Source of the DNA: Dromaius novaehollandiae
Taxonomy: Eukaryota > Chordata > Aves > Casuariiformes > Dromaiidae
Length of the DNA: 64,000 nt
NCBI RefSeq assembly: GCF_036370855.1
Contig: NC_088101.1
Coordinates: 67,889,559 to 67,953,558 of the forward strand
Direction: 5' to 3'
Below, in pieces: positions 26,880 through 38,100 of this stretch. The first letter of the stretch is position 1; each line of letters starts with the position of its first letter. The position numbers were made by a program, and so were the translations under genes. The notes below the pieces were generated by a model. That model saw only the letters and a program-made list of their open reading frames with translations. It had not been told where the DNA came from and searched no databases.

Positions 26880-28100
26880 TGAACAAAGAATATTGCCGTG
26901 CCCGCGGGGACGAAAACCGGGCCTCCGAAGCAGGCTGAATCCTCTCCCATCCTGCCATCTTCTCCCTAATGGTTGTTAAGCCACAGGTTAGTCTCAGTGC
27001 CTATTTACCTGTTGGATAACGTAACTTTGACACGAGGAGCCTTTTACCAGCTTGCAGGTGTTTGCCCCCCTGTGAGGCTGCTCAGGGCTTGGCTTTGCAG
27101 ATGCTGAGGATTTGCAGGGCACCCGGACGTCCGCAGGAGGCTCCCCGCTGCCTGCACCAGCGCAGAGAGCCGCAGGCCGGCCGGTCCCTCACATGCAATC
27201 CCCATCCAGAGCTGCGTCCATTGGCTCTTCCTGATGTCTTCTCAGCAAATATAATTTTCCATTTAAAAGCACTCTGCTGAGGCTTAAACTCATTCCAGTC
27301 CGCAGGGAGAATCTCATTCAAATGGGTATAAACACTTTGATTTTAAAGCTAATTAAGTGCCAAGTGTCAAATTAAGTGCCGAGCTGGCGCTTAGGTTTTG
27401 CGCTCACCTTTAACAAATGGTTTTGTTTACCGTCTGGCCACATGATAATTTTGTCTGGCTACACCCAAGAGGCATCAGCATTTCTAAAGCATCTTTAACT
27501 ATCAGGGAAAATAGCCAGACTGCAGCAATCACCTTCTTTTGGCAGAAGCATTAAAATCTGGTATTTGATCAAGTTTCAGGTTTAGGAATTGGAGGTAACA
27601 CTGGGAGAACGTTTCAGCTTCAAGCAGGACCTGCACTGAGCAAACAGGTGTGCAGACAAGCTCGTCCCAGCTCGGCGTCCTGCGGGTGCTGCGGGCAAGG
27701 CTCCCGCTCGGGACGCTGCTTTCAAGGGGCCCCGCGGGCACCACCAGGCCCCACTGCCCCTGCCCAGGCCCCGGACCCCGCCGCCATTTTGGCCCCGCCG
27801 GCTCCAGCCCTGCCACCGCCCGGCCCTGCCACGGCCCGGCCAAGCCTGGCCGCGGCGGTGTCCGACGTCCGGGGCCAGGGCTGGGGCCGCCCCCGGCCAT
27901 GCTGCTCCCCAGTGGGGCTGTGGGACGGGCCGTGGCGGTGAGGCCCGGCCCGGCCTCACGGGAGTCCCCACACCGGCCCCGGCCCGGGAGCCGCCAGCCC
28001 CGCGGCACCCCGGCGGTGGTGAGCGGTGCCCCGAGATGCAGCAGCCAGGAGGGAGCAGAGTCCTCGCCAGCACCTCGTGAGGCTGCACAAGCGTCCCGAC
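26880..28100. promoter_or_regulatory. Orphan CpG island in the intergenic region
   Basis: An abrupt rise in G+C and CpG, densest at 27650-28060, inside about 55 kb of AT-rich DNA. It contains a YY1-type core (CCGCCATTTTGG at about 27780-27791) and runs of CCGGCCC. No known protein is encoded: frames of up to 168 codons on both strands are Pro/Ala/Gly/Arg-rich GC artefacts. It is most simply a promoter for a non-coding RNA or a distal 5' exon of a neighbour. RBPJ, which would lie further left on the minus strand by human gene order, is the obvious candidate (inference). Confidence 0.65.
27230..27520. promoter_or_regulatory. Candidate enhancer: homeodomain-motif block beside the CpG island
   Basis: AT-rich sequence next to the island, holding CTAATTAAG, two copies of the 11-mer AATTAAGTGCC (27351-27361 and 27370-27380) and a CAAGTG at 27361-27366. 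TTAAGTG/CAAGTG is the core bound by NK2-class homeodomain proteins. The block also reads AAAG|GTGAGC on the minus strand (GT at 27407-27406), a good donor if a minus-strand transcript starts in the island. Conservation cannot be judged from one sequence. Confidence 0.4.
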
Positions 28101-29333
28101 ACCATTTTAGCTGAGCAAAACAGAGTCTGCATGGAGCTACACTAAAGCAGAGACAGCTGCCAGCACGGCTTTCATTTGTTTCTGTGCATGTCCTTAACTG
28201 CAGTAATTGCTACACAAGTGGAGCGCTTCAGTGTAGCCAGCTCAGGTTTTCCTTTTAGCCTGATGTTTGTTTAATGGCAAAAGTGATTTCAGAGTGGCTG
28301 GCAAACCTCGCTCTGCCCAGATGGCCAGTCCGGAGCCCTGGGCCAGCGTGCCGGGGCTCGCACCCTGCACACGATCAGCAGGCGTCATCCCATGGGGGAC
28401 AGCACCATGAGGGGTCGATTTAGGAGTAACGTCTCCTGGGATCACTCTCTCCTTGACTTGTAGTGAGACTGTGAGAGCTTGCTGGACTCCCAGGAGTAAC
28501 ACAAAATGGTCACACAAGCTCCCTTGGAAAACCAGGCCCTCAGGCATTCAAGGCAGATGCAAGAGTGGAGTAAGATGGTATTTCCAGATGGCTGTTCATA
28601 GAGCAGCCAGGCAAGAGAGACACAGGAATTAGGGCTAGCTTCAAGCCGCTGCTTCCGACACCATGCCCTCTCCACCCACAGCCTCCACTCCCCAGGGATA
28701 TTGCAGTTGCTGATGCAAGTTTGGAAATTCTGTAAGATTCCCAGGCGGCCTGTTTGGGAACACGGAACAAAGCAGGAGACAGAGGAAGCAGGAGACACAG
28801 CAGAGAGAAGCCCTTAATCACAAAGTTAGCAAGGGGTGAATGAAAGCAGGGTGAAAATGACAGATTTTTGTCTTGACCTATGAACACAGGGATTTCCCCC
28901 TTTCCTCTGGGAGTGGGAGCTCAGCCGTGCATGGCTGGAAATTGGCTCGTAGTTTTGTATCTCCCAGATTCACCCCCCCATAAGAGCAGTCTTTGCACCA
29001 CAAACCTGTGTTCCTCTCCAGCATGCTGACTTTTCTCCACATGGCTGGCAGATAATACAATATCATGGGTGCCGCTTACTTTCACAGTACTCTAGTTCCC
29101 CTCTGCCTTTCTGAATCTGAGGTATGACACACAGTCACGGGCAGGAGAAAGGGCAAATTCCATGAACTGCAGCATCATCCAGCAATTCTGCTTTTCCCAT
29201 CAGCTCAGGGGGCTAGTGAGAGGATTTCCTCTCCCACACTGTGTCATTTTCTCCTCATCCATACCTGAAGGTTTGCCCCAACTTTGAATCCTACAGTCTC
29301 ACAACATGCAGATTTACCTTCACTTGTGCCTTA

Positions 29334-29425
29334 TTGTTCAATATATCAAACAAGATCTTGTTCACTTTGCCTGCATACGTGACTTATTGACTTCACACAT
29401 CATTTAATTCTACAGGATTTCTAAC
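29334..29425 (+). repeat. Diverged direct repeat, copy A
   Basis: It runs TTGTTCAATATATCAAACAA ... CCTGCATACGTGACTTATTG ... GGATTTCTAAC and matches copy B at 30446 at roughly 80% by eye, with one small gap. Similarity stops abruptly on the right and fades on the left. Family unknown. Confidence 0.75.
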
Positions 29426-30445
29426 TCCAGTCTCTACTATCCGTGGCATAAACAGGCTATTTCCATGTGCTACTTAATTGCATGCTAATAATCTTCTGTC
29501 TAGGAAGCCACTGCATCGACTCATGCAGGGTTTATTTACAAGGTACATTGCAGACAGATGTCCCGGCACTCCAGGCTGCCTGGAAGCTCTGTAGCCATGT
29601 TAGAGAAGTGTTAAGCCACAGCTGCAGGTTTATTACTTGGGCTCTGCACCCTGCTCTGCACCACTCAGAGCACAAGCAGAGGGAGCTTATATCTGCTGGT
29701 GAGCTACCATGTAGCCATGCATGAGGGGATGGGAAATTAATGATAAAAAAAAATCTACATACAGAAAAATTGCTGGAATGAAGATGTCTGATATGTTTTA
29801 CTCTGTTGAATAGTATAAAGTTCAAAGATGGTAAGTTTAACTTTACGAAATCCAGCAATGAGGAAGTTAACATTTATCACCATAATAAGCTTATTAATCA
29901 TAGCTGGATCAAAGGTCCTGTTTAAAATGAATAAAATAAGCAAATAAAGACTATCTGTGGAAACTGAAACATCACAAAGAAACAAACAAATGGGTTATCA
30001 AAATGAGTGATTTTGGGGTGATGACTTGACTTGATCTGCAATCATAAAAAAAAAGTCTTTTGATGGTAGAACCTACAGGTCAAAACATAGGCTGAAGTTT
30101 ATCATCTGTTTTATGAAAATTACATGGAGGAAAATCTAGTGCCAGAGAACACCAGAGCCTCTCAGTCCTCAGGCTCTCGCTGGCTACTGCCATGATCAGA
30201 AGTCCTCAGAGCAACACCAGTGCTTCATCTCTCCCCACCCCTCTCCCCACTCATGCTTCCCAAAAAGTCCTAGTAGGCTTATACCTTGCTTAGACACTTC
30301 CCTTCAGGACTTACTGTCAGAATTTGGCTCTGTCATTACTGATTAGGGTATGTTTACTGTTCAAGTGACCTAAGTTACCCCTCCATGGCTGGTAGCCACC
30401 TCCTCCACACCCGCAGCTAAGATTCAATAGTTTACAACAGATGTG

Positions 30446-30534
30446 TTGTTCAATATTTTAAACAACATGTTCATTTTACCTGCATACATGACTTACTGAC
30501 ATCATATGCCATTTAGTTCTGCTGGATTTCTAAC
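30446..30534 (+). repeat. Diverged direct repeat, copy B
   Basis: TTGTTCAATATTTTAAACAA ... CCTGCATACATGACTTACTG ... GGATTTCTAAC, in the same orientation as copy A and 1112 bp away. It may be a local duplication or two insertions of one repeat family. Confidence 0.75.
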
Positions 30535-31737
30535 ACAAGTCCAGTGTGCGCACAGTGTGCATGTGTCATCTGGGCTAGGAGGTTTACTTACACCCCTCCA
30601 AAGGTGTTTCGGAGTGAGCTGTTTAACTTTGCAATAAAGTAGAAAAGGAGCATGCATGTGTTCAGATACAGAGTTCTTCCATTCCTTCTTAGGGAAATGA
30701 AGAAGAGGGATAGGATAACAGCGGACTAATGTGTGCAACATCTTATCTGTGCTTGGCATTGCCTTAAGATTTAGCTAGTTCTAAACTTTTCCAGGTCCCT
30801 CATGACCTGGGAAAAGAGTATGGTCTGCCTCCTTCCATGTTCTGCCTCTGCCTTGTAGCTTCAAGGCTGATGCTTTTAAATCTTAAAGTTCTTTGCTCCT
30901 AATTTTCTTCCCCAGGGTCTCCATTCACTTGCAGGCTCACCTGTAATGCACAGCAGGAAGCAGTGGTAAGCCCACAAGTCTTGATACCTGAATTACTTGC
31001 CAGGCATTATGAGTAGTTGCCCACACAACTACACATCTGCAGGAAGGAAGAGGTAAAACCATCTCAGACTGAAATCAGCACCTGTCCAGCTGTAGTTCAC
31101 AGTGCGGTATAAGTCAAAAGGCAAAAGGTACTTATAACACTTGAAAAAAAAAAAGTCCTTTACCACCTAGTTGTACATGACAACTAAGGGAGCCCAAACA
31201 TGGTAAAAAGTAGCTCAGTGTAGGGAGTCTCTTATGTGAGCAGGGAGCTATGAGGTAATGCACTATCTTAAAATTTTCCTATGTACTTGAAGAACATGCA
31301 TCTAGAATGGTTCCATATTTTCAGCATGTAAAGATTTCATTCTTCTTTTGCTTATCAACGGAAGCCAAATTAACTCAGTGTCCTGGATCAACAACAAAGC
31401 TTGATAATCAAATAATATATTTAGAGTGCACAGAATATGAGCTCTGGCAGGTCCTGATCCAGCCTTCCTCCGCAGTCCCCAGTGCAGTCTACAGTCCCAT
31501 TCAGCTTTGGATCAGACTTCAGGAACTGCATATAGTAAAACGGTGCCTGCAAAGAGAGGCAGGAGGGCTGTGCCTATGAACTGGAGTGTGTTGTGAGAGT
31601 AACCAAGGACTTTGCAGGCACAACACTGAAATGCCCTGAAGCTGTTATAAAGTGATACCATGTTAAGTAAGGCCACTAACTGGGTATCACCCACTTTAAA
31701 AGTCTCCTCTGTTTTCCATGGCTAGAGGGAGGGAGAC

Positions 31738-32110
31738 AAAGAATCATAGGCCTGGAAGGGAACTCCAGACACCATCCAGTCTATTTGCCCACCTCATGTC
31801 AGGATTGTCCAGGTTTACATCTTTCCTTCTAGACATTTCTCTAACCTGTCCTTAGAGGCTTTCAGTGCTGCAGACTCCACATTCCCCACCTCCTCCTGGC
31901 CCTGTCTCTCTGTGCTCCGTTTTCCTTATCATTAGACAAGTCTCTTTATATCAAACATAATTCCTTATTGCTGTTAATTCTTCTTGTTATATCTAACACA
32001 GGCTTGGAAACTGGATTGTTCCTCTCCTCTTTACTGTATTTGAGGACTTACATCCCTCATCAGTCTATTTACCTTTAAATACCTCAGTTCTGCCATCTGT
32101 CATAGGTATA
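31738..32110 (-). mobile_element. CR1 LINE 3' end, minus orientation
   Basis: The plus strand begins GAATCATAGGCCTGGAAGGG, then AACTCCAGACACCATCCAGTC, the reverse complement of a CR1 tail. It continues through CATTTCTCTAACCTGTCCTT and TGTATTTGAGGACTTACAT, motifs recalled from the CR1 3' region. The element's 3' terminus is therefore at about 31740. Truncated and diverged. Confidence 0.8.
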
Positions 32111-35100
32111 TTCTGGATTACTATCTTCTTAAAAGCAAAATAAAACTACAAATCACATATCCTAAGCATTGTTCATTCCCTTCTAGGGTCCAACAGTCTT
32201 GCAGAGCAAGCAATTGCACAAGGAGGACTATGTGAGATGCAGACTCCATTTGCCCCTGAAGCGTGCAGCACTGGACCAGCAGTGTGCTGGGCTACGGCTC
32301 TGGTCCACAGAGACATTTTCCACGTTTATTATTCCTGATTAGAAAAACATTCCAAATTTTGGGATTGACATTTAAGACTGAATGAAGTTCCAATTTGGTC
32401 TGATCAAGGCAAACTTTAAAATAGAATGTCTATTAGCCTCTGTTACCATATTTCTTTTATGAGTGTGAGTGGGAAGAGCATTAAAGAAGGCCATAAATCA
32501 GATGCATACTTCTGGTGAGTGCAGGAAATCCTTTATGTTTCACAGAAATTGGAATAAATGCAGATTTATTCATATTGTCTACATTTTCCGAAACATCACC
32601 CAAGGAGGCATTTACAGAAGCGAAATGATCAGGAGAGAAAAAAAAACCAAAAACCCATTGGTGCCTAAAGCACCAGTTACAAATCATTGCCTCCCACTCA
32701 TTCAAGATAGGAGGAGAGAAAAACCTTGCATATTTATCTTCATTTATTTATTATTGGGGGCGGGGGGAATAAAGGAAAAATAAACCACACCATAGTACTG
32801 AGACATGAGACATTTCTCTTAACACCAATAGCGTGCAAGCACGTCCATTGGAAAATAATCTGCCTTTAGTGACTAACTCCCAGCAGAAAACTTGGCTACC
32901 TTCCAAAATGTAAATATCCCTGCGTGTACGCAGGAAATCATTTCAGCAAACCCAGAGCTGGCCTAGCAGGATGGGAGATTCTGAGTAGCACGCCATGCAT
33001 ATATTCTTATTGGAATAGGTTAAAAGGAGCTCACAGCAGCACATTATGGATGAGACCAGCGAGAATTTAAGCATGCAGCATAATGGTAAAGCAATTAATA
33101 AGAGCAGTTGCTAACTGTTGCACAACAGAGTGTTTTAAAATTCCTGTGCTCTTTAACAATAAAGTGGAGAGACGCTGTGAAGGGGGGAAAAAAGCCTGGC
33201 ATGGAAGGGACATTCCTTCAGTTCCTCTCAAAAGTTTGAAAAACCTCTGGATAGGAAAATACTATTGAGCAGCCAATTCTTTCCACATTTGGCTAAGCCC
33301 AATGCCCAAAATACACAGAACACTACTTCACTTTGAAAGGATTGCAATACTCCTATCTGAGTCATCTGAAAGCAAATAAAATGAGACCTAAACAAATAAA
33401 CCTAATTGTGCATGGAAACAAATCCAGCTCTCCAGCTTGGCCATGGCTTTGTTTTTGTTAGTTTAAAGCCTACATATGCAGTTTTAGTGGCATCAGGAGT
33501 TATACAAATATTGACAACAAATTGCCAAATGTTGTTTTTTTCCCCTCAGTGCACAGTGTGAAGAAGCTGGGGGAATGCTTCTAGGAACCTTCCCCAGCAC
33601 ACTGAACCAAATCACAGCTTGATGGGACCTGCTCCAGCCTCCTCTCTAAAGGGCAGACACTAACAAGGTTGAGCTTGTTGATTGTTATCCTCAAACACTT
33701 TTATTTTTCACTCGTGAACTTTGCTGAACACAAACCCAGGCTTTCGAAACGTAACTCAAATGTTTGCACCATAGCCAGAGCACTGTCACATGCTCTATCC
33801 TCCACCCTGTGATTTGTTGCTAGTCTGTGTCATCCTTAACCTGCTTCTGGTGGTTCGGCCAGGAGAGAAACAAATAACGATGACAAGTGAGAAAACCAAG
33901 CTGTGCTCCGACACTCTGACATCCTTCCTTTAAAATGCTATTGCCACTTGGTGGCTGCAGCGAAGGGTAGTCACCATGAAACAGAAATCACACTTATGAA
34001 ATCCTGGTGACATCTATCAAATAAATAGTAGATTTTGATCGAGTTGGTCTGAGTGCTTGGCAAATCCCATAGGGAAAGGAGAATAAGTCAAATCTTGACC
34101 TATTGTGAGCCAAAGTTAGCCAAGATACATTTACATTTCATTTTTAAATTAACCACAGACTTTTCTCTCATACAGAGCTAATGAAACAACACATTTTCTT
34201 TTTCTTTGCCTCATGTTCAAAAGATACCTACAATTCTTATTATTCTAGCTAGTTGGATAAAGGGATTTCCATTTTGCAAAAACATAAACTTCAAATCACC
34301 GTGAAGAATTAAACAAAGACCCTTTTCACACAAAGAAACCACAGAGATCAGATGCATGCACCTTCCTGAACAGTCAAAAGCCTAACTGTTAAGCCACTTA
34401 CCTACAATATGGGAGAGAGGAATTCATATCCTTATTCCTTCTAATTCATCCTGAGAACTTAGAATTTGGCCATGTACATCTCAAAGAACACCCTAAATAG
34501 CAGGTTATTGAATACCCTGCAATGAATCACTCTCTCAATCCCAGTCTTTTTTATCAGAAAATGCATGCTACACGTGAGAATGAAAGTCCCATTAGAGTTT
34601 CATTGCAACTAATGAATTTCCATGAAAAGGTTTACATATTAGTTTTAACATCTTCCGTCAAGAATGTCTTGCCTAAGTGTACACATCTTTGCTTTCACTA
34701 TTATGACATCCACTCTTCGGTTATTATAGTATTATATATTCAGTATATTAAGGCATTAATGCAGAAGATCTACTTAGGCCTTCTGTATTGCATTTCTTAT
34801 CATGGTATAAGTGCTCCTAAACACTTGCACAGTAAAGAGTGAATCATTAAATGAGTAGAAAGCATAATGGAAAACCATGAGAACTTGTGGGTTTGTGAGA
34901 AAGTGGAGGAAAAAAAATCCTCTCTATTTCACTAATTCTGGATCTTCATAAAAAACCCAGAATGCTTGGGAGTGTTCATGCTGTGAGCAAACACTGAAAT
35001 ACGACAAGGCATCAAGGCACGTTGCGTTACATGATATTCAGACAGCTGCTGTGATGGCAGTTTCAATCCACCAACTGGTGCAACGAAACAAATCTGAAAT

Positions 35101-38100
35101 GTAAAAGCTACATTTCCACCAAAATATTTCATTAATATTACATGCACGTAAGTCAGGGAACTCAGACTTCTAATCCCCACAGCTACCCTAAGTCAGCCCT
35201 GGAGGACAAAGCAATAACGCAGCTGCACAGACAGCATCTCAGAAGGTATTCTAGGTTTCAGTTTGCTGACTGGAGCATGCAAAATTTCTGTAACAATGCT
35301 TTGTTAGTGTATTTTCTTTGAAATTTCTTGAAGGGGGAAAATACCCACTGCTTTTCTGTGGAATGCAAGTGTGAAATGACTGCACACCAACATATATGAA
35401 GATATAGCCAAATTTGTATGAACACCTACTTAGTGGAAAGTCCCACCCTGTGCAATAGACCTCAGCAACATGCACCAGGTCAGAGGAGGAGAAAAGAGCT
35501 GCATCTTTTTCTGTCCTAGATTGCAAGCTGGGGACCAATAAATGTCTGTAGCATACGCCACCCTTGAAACCTGGCTTGCTCTAAAAACAGTCCTTTCCCT
35601 CTCCAAAGCCCCAACAGCCAGCCTGTCAGCATAGGAGGTGGGTTGCTGTAAGCCTTCACAAGAGGTGAAGACCCTCTGCGCACAGCAACAGAGCCTGCCT
35701 TGCCCCTTCTCAGCTGAAATAACCTGCAGGTCTCACGCCACGAGGGAGGGAGAAAGACCCACCACCAAGAATCATCACCAAGGCTCGAGAATGACATACC
35801 CTCCTGCCTCCTCTCTTATTTCACCAGGAAGTCAGGTTTTGTCTGATTTAGCGAAATGCCTTTTCTTCGTGGAGGAATCCATTAAATCCACTTTTAAACT
35901 TCCAAAGATTAAAACAATGGGGAGCAAAAAGTAGAAAAGAGCATTTGAAGCTGTCCATAAAATAGGGCTCTATGTATGTGGACAATGGATTACTGGACAA
36001 AGGGCACCTCGCCTGCTCTCTCACCACTTCTCTTTTCTCTCTCTCTCTCTCTCTTTTTCTCACACATACACACACACACTCTTCCTTGGGCTGGACACCT
36101 TCATGAGCCCTGAAGCAGGTCAATTAAAATGAAATAAAAACCAATAAATATCACGCATAGGAAGGAGACTACCCTCCCAACGTTAACAGCTGCTCCTGCC
36201 ATCCTGCATCACTAAGGGGCAGAGGGTCATCCCTCCTCGCCCTTGGCAGCGCTTCCTTCCCCAGCTCCCTCACCCCGCGGCTCACAGGGCTGAGCCCAGC
36301 TTTCTGACGTTGTCAGTGTCCCACTGCAGCGTGCAAAGTCGCTCTGAGCGTAACGAGGCAAACTGTCATTTTCCGCCCTTGCTGCCATCGTGGGTGGTCA
36401 TATTAGTGACTGCTATCATCTGTGCAGGACTGGACACTTTGGAGTGTACAAAATGTTCCATATGGCATGTGGAGGAAAACATCCCATGCAGAGCTCTGTG
36501 CTCGCAATATGTTACGAAGCCGTATTTAGGAGCAATGTTACCATTAGGAGCCACTGGTCTGTATTTGACTTGGAACTTCTGAATTATTATAAGGATAAAT
36601 GAGAAAATACACACTTCTCAGTTCATGAAAATGCAGGAAGTGGACACTAGAAAATTTGTGCACTTCGTGTAGGGAATTCTACCTATCATGTTTCTGCTTG
36701 GTATTTACAACATCTTTAACTGTTTCTTATAATTTTCATTGTTCTATTGAAATAGCTTTTATTTCTTTCTTTTAACTTTCTAGGCCACCTAACTCTGTAA
36801 TATCAGATCTTCTTGTGCTGATTCTTTGTGACTACTATTTCTGAGATACTCCATCAAGTTATTTACATTGCTAAAATGACATAAGTTCTTTTCCCCCCAC
36901 TCCTCCATCCGCCCCCTGTCTGTCTGGTTTCCCCCTTCTAGTCTGGCTGAAGTGACAAACTCTCTCCCCCAGCCAAACATTTGTTTTTACAAGGTATTTT
37001 TATACCATCACCTCTTCCCTGCATCTCCCCCGCCTACCCACCACAAACATATGCTGTGGTAGGAGGACATTCTGGTTTCACATCATTTGCAATGTTGAGG
37101 TGACAAATTTCCCCTCCTTCAAGTCATTTTTTTTCAAGACTTGGTTTGTAAAATGCAAATGGCAAAGGGCTAGTTTGTCTTTTTTACCCTACACATGGAG
37201 ATGTCTTTCTTTACTTAGAAGAATTAAGTGGAAGAGAAAACAAAGCCTGATTGATTTATTATGCTATTTAAAACCTGTTTATGCTGCAGAAAGATTAAAA
37301 AACATATAGAGACAATATTGTCTAGAATGATAGGGTCCTTTTATTCATCCTGAGGAAACCGGAGATGAGGGAGATTTCCAGGAAAGCAGGCAAACATAAC
37401 TACCCTACTGACTTCATTAGTTTATCACAGTCTATTTTTCCCCATACTAAAATGCACACGCAGTTGCAGCCACACAGAAAAAACAACCTCAAGTGCTCTA
37501 AGCATCAGGCTTGGAATCCTGAAAAACATGACTGTGGTCTTCATCATACCAAATTAGGGTTACATGTACTCAGCAGTCATTTGGTGTGGTGGAGAAATGC
37601 CTAAGCCAGTTTTAAATTAGGCAGGAACAATCTAGTTAAAACAGCACAGAGCCCAGTTTGGGCTTAGCCACTCTAAATATTTACCCTTCTCTGAGCTAGA
37701 GGTTGCGGTAGCATGCATACTACCACAACTAGAGAACTTCCAGTACCTGAATTCACCACTGAAAAACTAGGTCTGATATGCTAAACATCCAGGTAATTCT
37801 AGCAGCATACACGTATGGGATGGGCCAAATTAAGATTAATTATAATGAGACTGAGTTTGACCTTCTGAGCAGCATGGCAAGATGGCTGAAAAAATGCCTT
37901 TCAAACACGGATTGTATCTATTCAGCACAATCCGTTAGACTTTCTGAAGCAGGATAAAATACTATTCCCCTCTCCCTAGATCAAATTTAATATTGTTTCA
38001 GGATTGCAGATGCATTTTAATTCCTGTTTTATGAAGAACTTCGAACACAACAGAATACAACCAAAAAAAGAACGCTCCAAGAATGCATCTTTGTCAATTT

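Larger units (their letters stand above)
28101..31737. other. Intergenic, holds the direct repeat pair
   Basis: Moderately GC-rich near 28.3-28.8 kb, then AT-rich. Apart from the 29.3/30.4 kb repeat pair I recognise nothing. Short minus frames near 28.2-28.9 kb have no family. Confidence 0.55.

Noticed and set aside
27529-28114. 154-168-codon frames in the orphan CpG island
   Set aside because: Same GC artefact, open on both strands and in several frames, with low-complexity Pro/Gly/Arg composition. None matches RBPJ's N-terminal exons as I remember them.
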